From an uncultured Bacilli bacterium (GTDB lineage: Bacteria; Bacillota_I; Bacilli_A; RF39; UBA660): DNA of 13,073 nucleotides. Position 1 is the stretch's first letter. Every line of letters begins with the position of its first letter. The notes under the pieces are model-generated. The model saw only the letters and a program-made list of their open reading frames with translations, ran no database searches and was not told where the DNA came from. The DNA lies in the NCBI GenBank assembly GCA_934090595.1, contig CAKOJO010000030.1, positions 1 to 13,073 of the forward strand, read 5' to 3'. A program made the position numbers and the translations under genes. Positions 1 to 7,043 of the stretch are shown here, piece by piece.

Positions 1-11
1 TTTTGTTTCAA
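1..11 (-). CDS. Possible 5' end of a leftward gene (TTG start), cut by the window edge
   Basis: On the minus strand an AAAGGTG Shine-Dalgarno-like stretch (20-26) lies 8 bases before a TTG at 11-9. The frame continues AAA CAA AA to the window edge, giving Met-Lys-Gln. A TATAAT (40-45) lies 28 bases before this TTG. TTG is also the likely start of the gene at 9101-9577, so the choice fits this genome. Only three codons are visible, so nothing can be said about the product. The same bases also form an inverted repeat, which could be the real explanation. Confidence 0.22.
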
Positions 12-31
12 ACAAAGTTCACCTTTGTTTG
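9..31. repeat. Inverted repeat, 9-bp arms, with a third overlapping arm
   Basis: CAAACAAAG (9-17) and CTTTGTTTG (23-31) are perfect reverse complements around TTCAC. A further TTTGTTT (2-8) also complements AAACAAA (10-16), so arm 10-16 can pair with either neighbour. Neither strand has a convincing T-run directly after the hairpin, so it is not a typical terminator. It could be the end of a transcript entering from the left, a leader structure of a leftward gene, or an operator. Confidence 0.4.
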
Positions 32-39
32 TTATCTAT

Positions 40-45
40 ATTATA
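40..45 (-). promoter_or_regulatory. Possible -10 box upstream of a leftward gene
   Basis: TATAAT reads on the minus strand between the end of yutD and the possible TTG start at position 11. No good -35 box is found 16-18 bases upstream. A TTGACG at 83-88 is too far away to be its partner. Support is weak and rests on the hexamer alone. Confidence 0.25.
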
Positions 46-89
46 AATCGTATACATTTTAACTAATGTTTAACACACTTTACGTCAAA

Positions 90-365
90 TTACTTTATTT
101 TTTTTAAATAAAACCATTTACACCCTTCAGCACAATAGTTTTTTATATAATCATCTAACTTAGAAAAATCATTTATTTCTTTAAATTTTTTATTGTTCTT
201 ATCACAGAAACCTTTTAGTCTTAACTTACCATATGCAATATCAAAGAATATATAGTCATACGATATAAAGTAATCAGTAATAAGTTCTTTAACCAAATCA
301 TAATCAAATATTTTTCCATCATCATGTTCTAAACTATATTTTATATTATTAAATTCATATATCAT
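90..365 (-). CDS. yutD: YutD family protein (DUF1027)
   Basis: This 91-residue soluble protein resembles Bacillus subtilis YutD, a small protein conserved in Bacilli whose biochemical role is not established. The match, judged from memory of the family, is the central stretch YDYIFFDIAYGKLRLKGF (36-53) and the C-terminal block YIKNYCAEGCKWFYLKK (73-89), which mirror the YDYIvGDwGYGqLRLKGFf and YCnfGCayFvLKK regions of YutD. Length is normal for the family. There is no signal peptide or membrane segment. The ATG at 365 has a GGTGG sequence (370-374) only 4 bases upstream, so the ribosome site is modest. It lies 28 bases after yunB on the same strand and is probably co-transcribed with it. In B. 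subtilis yutD and yunB are also near each other (lytH, lipA and yutC region), which supports both calls. No terminator is evident after the stop. Confidence 0.8.
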   Translation of the reverse strand: MIYEFNNIKYSLEHDDGKIFDYDLVKELITDYFISYDYIFFDIAYGKLRLKGFCDKNNKKFKEINDFSKLDDYIKNYCAEGCKWFYLKKIK

Positions 366-393
366 GTTACCACCAACTTAATTATACAAGAAA

Positions 394-1083
394 TTATTCG
401 ATTGGTAAAGTAAAAATACTAGAATTCTTACTCATACTTCCACCATAATACTCTGGTATTTTACCATTTATTATTTTATAAGAGATTGGGACTTCATTTT
501 CTATTGTTATTGTATCACTAATAACAGGAAGTATTACTCTTACATCTACTTGTAGTAAAATATATATTTCAACCATGCAATTGTTTACTCCATATTCTTT
601 TATTCTAATTTCAACATTAGAATAAACTGCATTAGTTAGACTCAATCTAACTGGTATATTTGGACCAATATTACTAATTAAGGGATTATTAAATATAGAA
701 AAAAATGGTATATAAAAAGTTTTCTTTTCATTAGTAAGTTCTGTTATTTCTTCTTGAACAGATGATGAGACTTTATCAAGAAACAAGTTTACTTTGTAAG
801 TATTATAGTCTATCATTTCTATTTCATCATTACTATTTTTAGTCACATAGAAAAGATCATCTTTTAAATAATCAAATGTATCTTGCTTTATAGAGTTATT
901 TATTCTTAAATTAACCATTTCTAGCGCTTCACTTTTCGCATATTCCATGTATGAAAACGAAATATTACTTATTAATTTTCCTATTAAAATTACAATAAAA
1001 AATATAAGTATTAATAATATAATTACTTTTAGTTTTTTATGATTAATAGTTTTCTTTTCATTATTCTTAAGACACATTCTCAT
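394..1083 (-). CDS. yunB: Sporulation protein YunB
   Basis: The 229-residue protein has an N-terminal membrane helix (about 18-38) and a YunB domain. In B. subtilis yunB is a mother-cell gene needed for normal spore formation; its molecular activity is unknown. Diagnostic stretches are FNNPLISNIGPNIPVRLSL (131-149), EIRIKEYGVNNCMVEIYI (158-175), LPVISDTITIENEVPISYKI (185-204) and GKIPEYYGG (207-215), which follow the family pattern NPL..N.GP.IPV, FG.NN..vEi and vP...kiI.GkvP.yY. Length is slightly under the B. subtilis protein (about 254). The start is uncertain: neither ATG at 1083 nor ATG at 1077 has a Shine-Dalgarno sequence. A TATATT (1089-1094) lies 5 bases before the first ATG, so leaderless expression or an unseen start is possible. 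The terminator of the upstream gene ends just before it, which suggests a separate promoter. Confidence 0.85.
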   Translation of the reverse strand: MRMCLKNNEKKTINHKKLKVIILLILIFFIVILIGKLISNISFSYMEYAKSEALEMVNLRINNSIKQDTFDYLKDDLFYVTKNSNDEIEMIDYNTYKVNLFLDKVSSSVQEEITELTNEKKTFYIPFFSIFNNPLISNIGPNIPVRLSLTNAVYSNVEIRIKEYGVNNCMVEIYILLQVDVRVILPVISDTITIENEVPISYKIINGKIPEYYGGSMSKNSSIFTLPIE

Positions 1084-1100
1084 ATTAAAATATATTTAAA

Positions 1101-1138
1101 TAAAATAAAAAAAGCACTATATAATATTAAAGTACTTT
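1101..1138 (-). terminator. Intrinsic terminator of the 1117-1908 gene, overlapping its stop codon
   Basis: On the minus strand AAAGTACT (1131-1138) pairs with AGTGCTTT (1111-1118) over 8 bp, including one U-G pair, around a 12-base A/T loop. It is followed by a T-run with few interruptions (TTTTTTTATTTTATTT when counted from the stem). The first arm lies in the last codons of the gene and the TAG stop (1117-1119) lies at the loop/second-arm boundary. Confidence 0.6.
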
Positions 1139-1908
1139 AGTATTATATAAGCTGATACTCCAAGTAGGATTAAGACAAATATTATTATAAATAGTAGTTT
1201 TTTAGATATTACCTCATCTATTTCAATAGTATCAGTCATTTCATTTACTGTATCAGTTTCTTCTTTTTTGTCTTCTTGTTCTTCTTTTTCTTCATCTTTT
1301 TCAACTTTAGGTACTACTTCAGTAACAGTTTTATCTAAGATATCTTTACTTATATCTTCGTTTAGATTAACTGTATCTTCTTTTAAATTAAGTAAATCAT
1401 CACTACTACTTAAATCTTCTTTTTCATACAGTATATTTTCTTTCTTTTTAGTAGTTTTTTCTTTTTCATATATGGTATCAATTAACTCATGCAAGTTTTC
1501 TTTTGAGTATTCTTTATTTGTAACTTCATCTAAATCTAGTTTAGTCAAAATATTATATTCAGTATTTATCATTCTTTTCTTTGAAGAATCACTATCAAAT
1601 AGTTTGTTTTCTTTTGCAAGTTTTAATATTTCATTAATATCATAAACTCTATCTTCTTTATTTTCTAGTGTATTATCAATGTACTCTCTACTCTTCTTTT
1701 CATTAGGCATGAAGTAATTTAACTCTCTTTGTTTTTTGTATTCTTCACGGGCACCAGTTTTTTTATTACTTGATAAATCTATTACATTATTAACATCTAT
1801 ATCTACATAATCGATATTCATATCTGATACTTCATCATATAATCTTTTGTTTTTTTCACTTCTTAGACTTGAAGTATTTTCATCGTATTTATCCATTCTA
1901 GTTTTCAT
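1117..1908 (-). CDS. Acidic, C-terminally membrane-anchored protein of unknown function
   Basis: I do not recognise this 263-residue protein. It has no N-terminal signal. Residues 1-235 are hydrophilic and rich in Glu, Lys, Asp and Asn, with a strongly charged stretch around 195-225. A single hydrophobic helix (about 238-258) near the end is followed by only a few residues. This is the layout of a tail-anchored protein with a cytoplasmic body. The region around 53-68 (AREEYKKQRELNYFMP) and a helical block at 90-105 (YDINEILKLAKENKLF) look like short ordered segments within an otherwise low-complexity chain. The ATG at 1908 has an AGGTGAT site (1915-1921) at good spacing. It is transcribed divergently from the ferredoxin gene and has its own promoter and terminator, so it is probably monocistronic. 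A scaffold or adaptor for a membrane or division complex is possible but unproven. Confidence 0.7.
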   Translation of the reverse strand: MKTRMDKYDENTSSLRSEKNKRLYDEVSDMNIDYVDIDVNNVIDLSSNKKTGAREEYKKQRELNYFMPNEKKSREYIDNTLENKEDRVYDINEILKLAKENKLFDSDSSKKRMINTEYNILTKLDLDEVTNKEYSKENLHELIDTIYEKEKTTKKKENILYEKEDLSSSDDLLNLKEDTVNLNEDISKDILDKTVTEVVPKVEKDEEKEEQEDKKEETDTVNEMTDTIEIDEVISKKLLFIIIFVLILLGVSAYIILKYFNII

Positions 1909-1930
1909 TTATACATCACCTATTATCTAA

Positions 1931-1939
1931 AGTATAGCA
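1931..1939 (-). promoter_or_regulatory. Extended -10 promoter of the tail-anchored protein gene
   Basis: On the minus strand TGC-TATACT (TG at 1938-1939, -10 at 1931-1936) forms an extended -10 element, with 22 bases between it and the ATG at 1908. The region 17 bases upstream is T-rich without a clear -35 box, as is common for extended -10 promoters. Transcription would start near 1924, leaving a leader of about 16 bases that contains the AGGTGAT ribosome site. Confidence 0.5.
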
Positions 1940-1962
1940 TAAATCATTTAAAAAGAAAATAA

Positions 1963-1991
1963 TTGTTTTTATATTTTTTTTATTATATAAT
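1963..1991 (+). promoter_or_regulatory. Sigma-A type promoter of the ferredoxin gene
   Basis: TTGTTT (1963-1968) and TATAAT (1986-1991) are separated by exactly 17 bases. The start of transcription would be near 1998, so the leader is only about 12 bases and begins at the GGAGGT ribosome site (1998-2003). The promoter sits back to back with that of the minus-strand gene ending at 1908. Confidence 0.6.
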
Positions 1992-2009
1992 ATTTACGGA
2001 GGTAATTTT

Positions 2010-2204
2010 ATGAAAGCTCGTGTAATAGAAAGCACTTGTATTGGTTGCGGTGCTTGTCAAGCATTAGTACCTGATGAATTTGAAATTAATGATTTAGGTA
2101 TTGCAGTGGCAACAAATGAAGAAGTAAAAGAAGAAAACAAAGAAGCTGTAATCGATGCAAAAGAAAATTGTCCAGTTGGAGCAATATTTGTTGATGAAGA
2201 ATAA
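2010..2204 (+). CDS. fer: Ferredoxin, single [4Fe-4S] cluster
   Basis: This 64-residue electron carrier binds one [4Fe-4S] cluster through Cys10, Cys13 and Cys16 (CIGCGAC) and Cys54 (CPVGAI). It lacks a second cysteine quartet, as in Bacillus-type monocluster ferredoxins rather than clostridial 2[4Fe-4S] ones. The rest is strongly acidic, typical of ferredoxins that dock with reductases or oxidoreductases. A strong GGAGGT site (1998-2003) lies 6 bases before the ATG, and its own promoter and terminator flank it, so it is a single-gene unit. It is the only plus-strand gene in the window. The partner enzyme is not encoded nearby. The family call is firm; the symbol is by analogy with B. subtilis fer. 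Confidence 0.95.
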   Translation: MKARVIESTCIGCGACQALVPDEFEINDLGIAVATNEEVKEENKEAVIDAKENCPVGAIFVDEE

Positions 2205-2230
2205 AAGATACGAAGAAAATCGTATCTTTT
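2203..2230. terminator. Bidirectional terminator between convergent genes
   Basis: AAAAGATACGA (2203-2213) and TCGTATCTTTT (2220-2230) form a perfect 11-bp stem around AGAAAA. Each direction ends in a T-run, so the element can stop the ferredoxin transcript on the plus strand and the 2238-3476 transcript on the minus strand. The last two bases of the ferredoxin TAA stop (2202-2204) are the first two bases of the stem. The minus-strand gene stops 7 bases before the stem. Confidence 0.85.
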
Positions 2231-2237
2231 ATTATGT

Positions 2238-3476
2238 TTAATTTAATTCTTTTATAACAGGAAAATAGTCTTTACCATTGCTTTTTATACCTTTTATTTT
2301 AGAATTAGTATATCCAAGTAAATATTTTTTATTATTAAAGTTATAGATTTTATTATATGATTCATTATTGCTATAAGAAAATTCTTCTTCTTTTATTACT
2401 TCGTAGTTTTTATTATAAGTTACTATAACACCATCAGTAACAATATTTTTCCCCTTTATTCCGGTTACTCCGACTACCGTAATGTTGTCTTTATCTATTA
2501 ATAAATCATTAAATACAGTAAAGTTACTTCCTTTGTAAGTTACTTCTTTTACTTTTTTACCATCATTATTTACAATTACTAATGATGATCTATAATAATC
2601 TAGTTTATTTTTACTATCTAGTTTTGTACCAGTAAGTATGTAGTTATTATCTATTTTATCAATACTTGTAAATCCTAATGTATCTGTGTATGAATAATGA
2701 TAATGCCATTTTTCTTTTAGATTTTCATCGTATTTCATTAATACTCCGACCGAATCATTAATACTACCCACTACTGCATAACCATCTGTATCCACTAAAA
2801 TGTCTGTAAATATTCCTTTGTATGGACCTTTATAGTTTGCTCTTGATATTTCTTTTCCATTTTTATCGAACTTGACTACTATTGCTCCACCAGTATTATG
2901 ATTTCCAATTACATCTTTTTCATATAAGCTTTTTCCTACTACGATAAAGTTACCATCTGATAGTGCTTTTACTTTAGTGAATTCTGTATTTCCTAGTATT
3001 TTAAAATTCTTTCTAAATACTTGTTTATAGTTTTTGTCATATTTAACAATTAGTCCTTCACTACCATTATTTTCATTATGATATTTTGTCATTTCAATAG
3101 CACCGACTGCTATAAAACCATCATCAACACTTACTATATCATTGTAATATGAACTGTATCCTGTATCTAACATAATTTCTTTTTTTACTCTAAAGTCCAT
3201 ATTATAAACATTTAATAATGCTTTTGAATAGTCTTGTTTTTTATGACTTTTTCCATGTTTAAAATCTGAATTACCTACTCCAACAAAACCTTTATCAGTG
3301 GATACCAATCCATTTATAAAAGTATAATATGTATTATTTTTATCTTGCTTATAAGATAATGCTCCCATATATATTAGTTCTCCAATTAGAACGATTAATA
3401 GAACCAATATTATTATTTTAATTATTTTGGTCTTACTATTACTATTTTTTTTATTTTCTTTTTTACTTCTTTTCAT
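2238..3476 (-). CDS. Membrane-anchored protein with seven propeller-like repeats
   Basis: This 412-residue protein has a Lys-rich N terminus, one membrane helix (about 18-40) and an extracellular region of seven repeats of roughly 46-57 residues. Each repeat carries a DGF.AVG-like strand: DKGFVGVG (61-68), DDGFIAVG (118-125), DGNFIVVG (174-181), TDGYAVVG (230-237), DNNYILTG (276-283), DNITVVG (330-336) and KKYLLG (383-388). Most are followed by a second strand of the type G.IVKYDKN.K (for example 141-151, 197-208 and 349-358). This is the pattern of a seven-bladed beta-propeller. No catalytic residues or known domain can be named, and there is no lipobox. A role in binding an envelope ligand or in envelope assembly is possible. 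A GGAGGA site (3483-3488) lies 6 bases before the ATG. It has its own promoter and shares a terminator with the convergent ferredoxin gene. Confidence 0.75.
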   Translation of the reverse strand: MKRSKKENKKNSNSKTKIIKIIILVLLIVLIGELIYMGALSYKQDKNNTYYTFINGLVSTDKGFVGVGNSDFKHGKSHKKQDYSKALLNVYNMDFRVKKEIMLDTGYSSYYNDIVSVDDGFIAVGAIEMTKYHNENNGSEGLIVKYDKNYKQVFRKNFKILGNTEFTKVKALSDGNFIVVGKSLYEKDVIGNHNTGGAIVVKFDKNGKEISRANYKGPYKGIFTDILVDTDGYAVVGSINDSVGVLMKYDENLKEKWHYHYSYTDTLGFTSIDKIDNNYILTGTKLDSKNKLDYYRSSLVIVNNDGKKVKEVTYKGSNFTVFNDLLIDKDNITVVGVTGIKGKNIVTDGVIVTYNKNYEVIKEEEFSYSNNESYNKIYNFNNKKYLLGYTNSKIKGIKSNGKDYFPVIKELN

Positions 3477-3495
3477 ATTATGTCCTCCAAGAATA

Positions 3496-3524
3496 ATTTT
3501 ATCACATCAGAAAATGTTCTTCAA
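3496..3524 (-). promoter_or_regulatory. Sigma-A type promoter of the propeller-repeat gene
   Basis: On the minus strand TTGAAG (-35, 3519-3524) and TAAAAT (-10, 3496-3501) are 17 bases apart, and the -10 is preceded by TGA, an extended -10 feature. Transcription would begin near 3489, immediately before the GGAGGA ribosome site (3483-3488). It lies just downstream of the terminator of the neighbouring operon. Confidence 0.6.
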
Positions 3525-3530
3525 CAAAAA

Positions 3531-3558
3531 GCAAGAAAAAACTATCCATAGGGATAGT
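3531..3558 (-). terminator. Intrinsic terminator ending the gatC-to-3577 operon
   Basis: On the minus strand ACTATCC (3552-3558) and GGATAGT (3541-3547) form a 7-bp stem with loop CTAT, followed by TTTTTCTTGC (3531-3540). It starts 18 bases after the TAA stop of the 3577-4197 gene. It separates the long operon from the promoter of the propeller-repeat gene. Confidence 0.8.
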
Positions 3559-3576
3559 CTAAATTAGCATTTATAA

Positions 3577-4197
3577 TTATTTCATATAATAAACTTCTAG
3601 TTTACCATCATTGTGTAATAGTTTTACTACCACATTTGAAGGATAACCCATATCCTTTTTATAAGTAAGTTTTACATTTACACTATATGCTTCATCATCT
3701 TTTATTTTTTTATATTGATATTTTTCAGTCTTAATACTATCAACGTACGATGAATCTACTACTGGTAATTGTTGTGTTCTATCTTTATATAGATTGTGTT
3801 CAATATATTTATATACTGTTTCTGATGCTTCAAGGACAAAATTTTCTTTGTATGGACTATAAATAAATTGTACTCCTCCGATATCATTTTTAGATACTTT
3901 ATTATCTAAATTATAAAAGTCTACTACCGTCATTTGAGCAACTAATTTAGCATATTCTTCATAGTCTACTTCATCTTTGTTTAAAACTTTTTGAAGTTCT
4001 TTAAATAAATCCTTATATACTTTTGGAGCATCTTCTTCTAAAGTATAACCATATTTATCAATTTTATCTACTACAACAGTACCTCCGATTGCATCTTTAT
4101 TTTTACTTACTGCTTTATATCCAAAGTATCCTCCGACTGATAATAAGACTACAAGTAATAATATTATAATGATTAAAGTAATTTTTTTCTTTTTCAT
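3577..4197 (-). CDS. Single-pass membrane protein of unknown function, last gene of the LTA-synthase operon
   Basis: I do not recognise this 206-residue protein. Four lysines precede an N-terminal helix (about 6-28), and the remaining chain is predicted to face outside. The exported part has a mostly helical stretch (50-100, KYGYTLEEDAPKVYKDLFKE onward) followed by strands at 109-124 and 160-205, with a conserved-looking NDIGGVQFIY segment (104-113) and a C-terminal YMK. No lipobox or catalytic motif is visible. Its ATG lies one base after the ltaS stop. Its ribosome site AAGGAGAA is inside the last ltaS codons, so translation is likely coupled to ltaS. The terminator at 3531-3558 follows. 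The position suggests an accessory protein for LTA synthesis or another envelope step; that is inference only. Confidence 0.7.
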   Translation of the reverse strand: MKKKKITLIIIILLLVVLLSVGGYFGYKAVSKNKDAIGGTVVVDKIDKYGYTLEEDAPKVYKDLFKELQKVLNKDEVDYEEYAKLVAQMTVVDFYNLDNKVSKNDIGGVQFIYSPYKENFVLEASETVYKYIEHNLYKDRTQQLPVVDSSYVDSIKTEKYQYKKIKDDEAYSVNVKLTYKKDMGYPSNVVVKLLHNDGKLEVYYMK

Positions 4198-4198
4198 A

Positions 4199-6226
4199 TT
4201 ATTTCTCCTTTATATATTCACTATCTGATAATACTTTTTCAAAATAATTATAAACTATTATATCATTAGATATTTCAAGTATTTGATCAGCCTTTTGCTT
4301 ATTTTTCTTTATATAGTCTTCACTAAGAGGGGTGTTTTTTAATAATTTATATTGTCCTTTGTTATTATTATAATAAACATAGTTAGTTAAGAAGTTACCA
4401 TTAGGGAACACTACTAAATTATCCTTTTTATCCATAACATCTGTTCCTAAAGCATATTTATTATAGACTCCAAGCATATTACCAAGAGTAACTGATACAT
4501 CATACATTCCCATAGCAGTATCTACTTTTTTAGCATAGTTAGTTTTAAATCCTTCATCTTTACTCCATATTATAAGAGGAGTACTTCGATTAAGTTCTTG
4601 CCAGTAGTAATCTAATTCTTTGTAGTTTTTGTCATTTGAATCTAAGACATCATCTGTTTCGTAGTCATAGTTGTAATATCTATTCCACATTGAAGTAGAT
4701 ATTCTAGCATCATGATCTCCATATATAACAATTACAGTATTATCTAAAAGATTGTTTTCTTCAAGTAGTGATATTAAGTATCCTATTTGAGCATCTGCAT
4801 AATGAGCAGAAACAAAATAATCTCCTAGTTTAGTATTTTCCATATATGGATATTTTTTACCATTCACAGTCATAGTAAGATCTAATTTTTCGAATAATTC
4901 ATTATATGAGAATGGTGTATGATTACTTAGTGTTATCATTGTACCATAGTATAATTTATGTTCTTTATTAATTTTTTTTATATACTCTACTGATTGTCTC
5001 ATGAAAGATCTATCTGAAAGACCAAATCCAATATCTTCGTCATCTACATATGATTTTTTTTCATAAAACTTTTCATATCCAAGGTTTTTATGCATTATAT
5101 TTCTATTCCAGAAATCTCCAGTATTAGCATGCATGCTAAATGTATAATATCCTTTTTCTTTTAGTAATTTATACATAGAAACATATTCTTTATCAGAATA
5201 GTTTATAAATACTGAACCACTTTTAACAGGAAGAAGAGACGTTGCCATAGTAAACTCTGTATCACTACTAGTTCCAAAACTTACTTGAGGATGAAAATTA
5301 CTAAAGTAAATTCCTTCTTGTGTTAATTTATTTAGATTTGGAGTAATTTCAGTACCATTAATTTTCATATTAATAAGGACGTTTTGCATACTTTCAGAGT
5401 GGATTGCAATGACATTTTTGCCTTTTAATACATTAGTATATTCATTTTTATAGTTTTGTTTATCACTACGATCACTATAAAACTCATTAACTTCTTTATA
5501 TACCCTATCCGAACCAAATAGTGTTGCCATTTTAGGTTCAATGCTTTTTACAACATCATTTACTTGATATAAGTATACTCCGAATTTATTAACTAAGTAT
5601 TCTCTATTCCATTGGGTATAAAACCTTCCATAGTCTACTCCTTTTAAGGTAGTAAGAAGTAGACCCAAGAATACTAAAGACCAAATATACATAAATCTAA
5701 GACTTTTGTTTTTAGAAAATCTTTTAGCTTTTAAAAACTCTTTGTGTTTCTTTTGTCTTCGATCGAATAGATACATACATACAGGAAACCATAAAGGTAT
5801 TAAGTATTTGATTTCAATTAGATTACCTACTACATTAGAATCTCCAGTTTCATGATTGGTTAATGCAAATGATATGAATGTAATTGATATAAAAGAACTA
5901 TAGTAGTGATAATAGACTATATTACAAATACAAATTAAAGTAGTAAGAATAGTCATTGTATAAAGATAAACATTACGCCATTTTTTCTTAAACAAAAAGT
6001 AAAATGATGCAAAAAATATAGTAATAAAAAGATCTGCAAATATTGGAGATATACTAAGTATATTACCAGTAGTAAATACTCTTAGTATAATACCATTTAA
6101 TAAACAACCAAGTATATAGATAAATACTAGTTTATTTTCATTAAAGAATGAATATGATTGTTTTATAAAACCACTTATTTTCTTTACAAAAGGACTATTT
6201 TTAAGATCATTTAATTTCTTTCTCAT
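4199..6226 (-). CDS. ltaS: Lipoteichoic acid synthase family protein (LtaS-type sulfatase fold)
   Basis: LtaS transfers glycerol phosphate from phosphatidylglycerol onto a growing lipoteichoic acid chain at the outer face of the membrane. This 675-residue protein has the usual layout: about five N-terminal membrane helices (near 33-52, 58-80, 88-107, 139-155 and 178-196), a linker, and an extracellular sulfatase-like domain (about 268-605). By comparison with Staphylococcus aureus LtaS the metal ligands and nucleophile are present: Glu278 in HSES, Thr319 in GTSSDTEF, and Asp504-His505 in YGDHD. Substrate-site residues His366, Trp373, Arg375 (FWNR) and His436 (SNHTPF) are also present. S. aureus Asp349 corresponds to Asn368, a change I recall in other LTA synthase-like proteins. 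An AAGGAGT site (6236-6242) precedes the ATG. The gene overlaps the YihY gene by 20 bases. It could instead be a primase or paralogue of the family. Confidence 0.92.
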   Translation of the reverse strand: MRKKLNDLKNSPFVKKISGFIKQSYSFFNENKLVFIYILGCLLNGIILRVFTTGNILSISPIFADLFITIFFASFYFLFKKKWRNVYLYTMTILTTLICICNIVYYHYYSSFISITFISFALTNHETGDSNVVGNLIEIKYLIPLWFPVCMYLFDRRQKKHKEFLKAKRFSKNKSLRFMYIWSLVFLGLLLTTLKGVDYGRFYTQWNREYLVNKFGVYLYQVNDVVKSIEPKMATLFGSDRVYKEVNEFYSDRSDKQNYKNEYTNVLKGKNVIAIHSESMQNVLINMKINGTEITPNLNKLTQEGIYFSNFHPQVSFGTSSDTEFTMATSLLPVKSGSVFINYSDKEYVSMYKLLKEKGYYTFSMHANTGDFWNRNIMHKNLGYEKFYEKKSYVDDEDIGFGLSDRSFMRQSVEYIKKINKEHKLYYGTMITLSNHTPFSYNELFEKLDLTMTVNGKKYPYMENTKLGDYFVSAHYADAQIGYLISLLEENNLLDNTVIVIYGDHDARISTSMWNRYYNYDYETDDVLDSNDKNYKELDYYWQELNRSTPLIIWSKDEGFKTNYAKKVDTAMGMYDVSVTLGNMLGVYNKYALGTDVMDKKDNLVVFPNGNFLTNYVYYNNNKGQYKLLKNTPLSEDYIKKNKQKADQILEISNDIIVYNYFEKVLSDSEYIKEK

Positions 6227-7043
6227 TATTATTACACTCCTTATTTTGATACCTATTCACATTTATAGCCATACCCATTACAAAGATGTATGCTAATAAA
6301 TAAATCCAAATAAGTAAGATAAGTATATTAGCAAAGTTTCCATATAACTCATCATATCTTGCTATATTAGTAATATAAAATGCAAATAATTCTGTTGATG
6401 CTATGAAACCAATAGTAGTAAATATTGAACCAAGTGTAGTATGTTTACTTTTTACTGAAGTATCTGGCCCAAGAGTATATAGAAGTTTAACACTTATATA
6501 TATTATTAAGAATGAACCAAGTAATTTCATGACACTTATAACTCCATAGTATTCTTTAATTAAATATGTTATAGAAAAGTATTCCATAATATTTTTTAGA
6601 ATAATATTGCCTAAAAGAGGAATCGTTATTATAAATAATAGTAGTACGACAAGTATCATTGTCATCACACATGCTTTTATTTTCAATCTTATAAAGTTAG
6701 GTTGTTCTAAACCATATATAGCATTTGAAGCAATCACAATAGCACTTGGTCCATTTGATCCCAGTATTATGTAACATCCAATAATGAATGCTACATTACC
6801 TACTGAAGTACTATCTACTAATTTTATAATAATATTTGATAAGGCATCAGGTATTATACCACTTAGAGCATTAGCTAAATCAAAGTTACTAAATAGTATT
6901 GATGCAACAAGAGAAATAATTGCAATAATTGGTATTATTGACATCAATATATAAAATGCTAATTGCCCTGGTAAAATGCGAAGCTCTGGAGTTCTTAAAG
7001 CATCTAAAAAGTTTTGATATATTCTTTTTACCTCACCCTTCAT
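6207..7043 (-). CDS. YihY/virulence factor BrkB family membrane protein
   Basis: This 278-residue integral membrane protein has the YihY/BrkB layout of six membrane helices (about 27-50, 83-100, 123-148, 166-190, 203-227 and 238-262). Family marks are LAFYILMSIIPIIAI (28-42), LGSNGPSAIVIASNAIYGLE (94-113), and the closing GNFANILILLIWIYLLAYIF (235-254) ending in GMAINVN (257-263). The family was once annotated as ribonuclease BN, but that assignment is considered wrong. Its function is unsettled, with transporter or envelope roles proposed. The ATG shares one base with the stop of the GGDEF gene (TAATG), with GGAGA 7 bases upstream, and its 3' end overlaps ltaS by 20 bases. This very tight coupling to ltaS suggests a role linked to lipid or teichoic acid handling, which is inference. 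Confidence 0.9.
   Translation of the reverse strand: MKGEVKRIYQNFLDALRTPELRILPGQLAFYILMSIIPIIAIISLVASILFSNFDLANALSGIIPDALSNIIIKLVDSTSVGNVAFIIGCYIILGSNGPSAIVIASNAIYGLEQPNFIRLKIKACVMTMILVVLLLFIITIPLLGNIILKNIMEYFSITYLIKEYYGVISVMKLLGSFLIIYISVKLLYTLGPDTSVKSKHTTLGSIFTTIGFIASTELFAFYITNIARYDELYGNFANILILLIWIYLLAYIFVMGMAINVNRYQNKECNNNEKEIK

Noticed and set aside
60..88. TTGACG (83-88) with TAGTTA (60-65) as a minus-strand promoter
   Set aside because: The -35 is good but the -10 is poor. I could not choose between it and TATAAT at 40-45, so I did not list it.
1268..1645. Plus-strand open frame rich in Ser and Phe
   Set aside because: It is the antisense of the Glu/Lys-rich minus-strand gene at 1117-1908; its composition is just that gene's complement and it has no ribosome site.
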